From positions 434,001 through 498,000 of the forward strand of contig JAVXNE010000001.1 in the NCBI GenBank assembly GCA_036645935.1: DNA of 64,000 nucleotides, given 5' to 3'. This DNA comes from JAUNBN01 sp036645935. GTDB lineage: Bacteria > Bacillota > Clostridia > Oscillospirales > Ruminococcaceae. The notes beneath the pieces were generated by a model, which had not been told where the DNA came from, did not search any database, and saw only the letters and a program-made list of their open reading frames with translations. Both the position numbers and the translations under genes were made by a program. Positions 63,658-64,000 of this stretch are shown here, piece by piece; position 1 is the first letter of the stretch, and the number at the start of each line of letters is the position of its first letter.

Positions 63658-63876
63658 CTTCAAGGTCAACACAAGAGCGTTGAAGACTCAAACAAGGTTG
63701 CAACTGGCGATAAACCAGTTGCATGAAAGGTGTTAGAGAAAACACCTAAATAAAACGCAATAGTGCGGTAGAGAAATCGCCCTACAAAATTCGCACCAAA
63801 CTCACAGACGAGTCTAAAAGACAATTAGTGGCGCATGATTGCGAGAGTGAAAAGCTCAACCAGTTATGCGCTAATT
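63658..63876 (+). ncRNA. Structured intergenic RNA before the tape measure gene
   Basis: Four stem-loops in a row: CTTCAA/TTGAAG (63658-63685), TGCAACTGG/CCAGTTGCA (63699-63723, perfect), AGGTGTT/AACACCT (63728-63747, perfect), and AATTA-GCGCAT/ATGCGCTAATT with a three-base bulge (63823-63876) followed by TTTATTTTTT, which resembles an intrinsic terminator. The region from 63640 to 63907 has no coding frame. Resembles a leader or small RNA that controls the tail genes; family unknown. Confidence 0.5.
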
Positions 63877-63907
63877 TTATTTTTTAAGGAAAGGAGGGTG
63901 AGTCATT

Positions 63908-64000
63908 ATGAGTGATGTTACTGTGGAATCGTTACAACTACAAGTATCAGCCACGTCCACAGAAGCCGTAAGTAGCCTAAACAGTTTAACGGCTACTTTG
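63908..64000 (+). CDS. Phage tail tape measure protein (5' end only)
   Basis: Start of a long gene that leaves the window: MSDVTVESLQLQVSATSTEA, then VSSLNSLTATL. This beginning (a strand-like start, then an 'A-V-S-x-L-x-x-L' helix) is typical of tape measure proteins of siphophages and tailocins. Ribosome site AAAGGAGGGTG before ATG at 63908. Confidence 0.7.
   Translation, partial: MSDVTVESLQLQVSATSTEAVSSLNSLTATL

Larger units (their letters stand above)
58700..64000 (+). mobile_element. Phage-like module (continues past the window)
   Basis: From about 58.7 kb the sequence is AT-richer and carries a motif array, a promoter with leader terminator, excisionase-like, ATPase, small-terminase-like, tail-chaperone and tape-measure genes, all on the plus strand and closely packed. 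The left edge is not defined: no integrase or attachment site is visible in the window. Confidence 0.75.

Overview
The window reads as a chromosomal segment of an anaerobic, endospore-forming member of the Clostridia. Three things point there: spore genes (spoIIP, spoVAC, spoVAD), the HrcA/CIRCE-controlled hrcA-grpE-dnaK-dnaJ-prmA heat-shock cluster next to lepA, spoIIP and rpsT, and strong AGGAGG-type ribosome sites. Base composition is near 50% GC in the core and clearly more AT-rich in several accessory stretches. A 98-base run of N (14660-14757) inside a tandem repeat shows that this is a draft or metagenome assembly.

Layout. 1-8.5 kb: an ABC exporter cut by the window edge, methylglyoxal synthase, an IseA-like lipoprotein, a CcdA/TlpA thiol-redox pair, a 0.9 kb pyrimidine-rich degenerate tandem repeat, a damaged XRE regulator, and a GNAT gene with a 44-residue membrane protein in front of it. 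8.7-14.4 kb: five same-strand genes that look like one undescribed catabolic locus: a TIM-barrel PEP-hydrolase-like protein, a Tm-1-like ATP-binding protein, an AraC regulator whose sensor half is a second copy of the same TIM barrel, a PHP hydrolase and a class II aldolase. 15-27.8 kb: the heat-shock/translation cluster with hemW inverted between hrcA and lepA, next to a decayed AT-rich patch. 28-34 kb: an AI-2E/YtvI-type permease, a 1089-residue membrane-anchored protein with a degenerate PHP-like domain, spoVAD and spoVAC. 34-43 kb: WYL regulator, DUF4430 protein, zinc-ribbon membrane protein, MscS channel, XRE-TPR regulator, sugar ABC ATPase, nagB and a GT2-GtrA fusion. 43.2-44.9 kb: an AT-rich graveyard with one intact VOC gene among remnants of PPOX, TfoX, GyrI and HTH genes. 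45-53 kb: ZIP transporter, a polytopic membrane protein, and a four-gene operon joining a glycerol-3-phosphate-dehydrogenase-like flavoprotein set to an alkylglycerone-phosphate-synthase-like oxidase. 53.8-58.3 kb: tRNA-Arg(CCG) followed by small accessory genes (zinc ribbon, HD hydrolase, DUF3658, two acetyltransferases).

58.7 kb to the end: a phage-like module that continues beyond the window. It starts with an array of TAGCTACCC-type motifs, then a consensus promoter followed by a strong intrinsic terminator in the leader. The genes are a coiled-coil protein, an excisionase-like HTH, a P-loop ATPase, a small-terminase-like protein, a frame-broken gene, a tail-chaperone-like protein (DUF5055 type), a structured intergenic RNA and the start of a tape measure protein. 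No large terminase, portal or capsid gene is seen in between.

Working together: the DnaK system, LepA and PrmA serve protein quality and translation; the spoVA proteins move dipicolinate in sporulation; CcdA feeds reducing power across the membrane to TlpA; and the 8.7-14.4 kb locus is predicted to process a phosphorylated or acidic carbon compound under its own AraC-type regulator.
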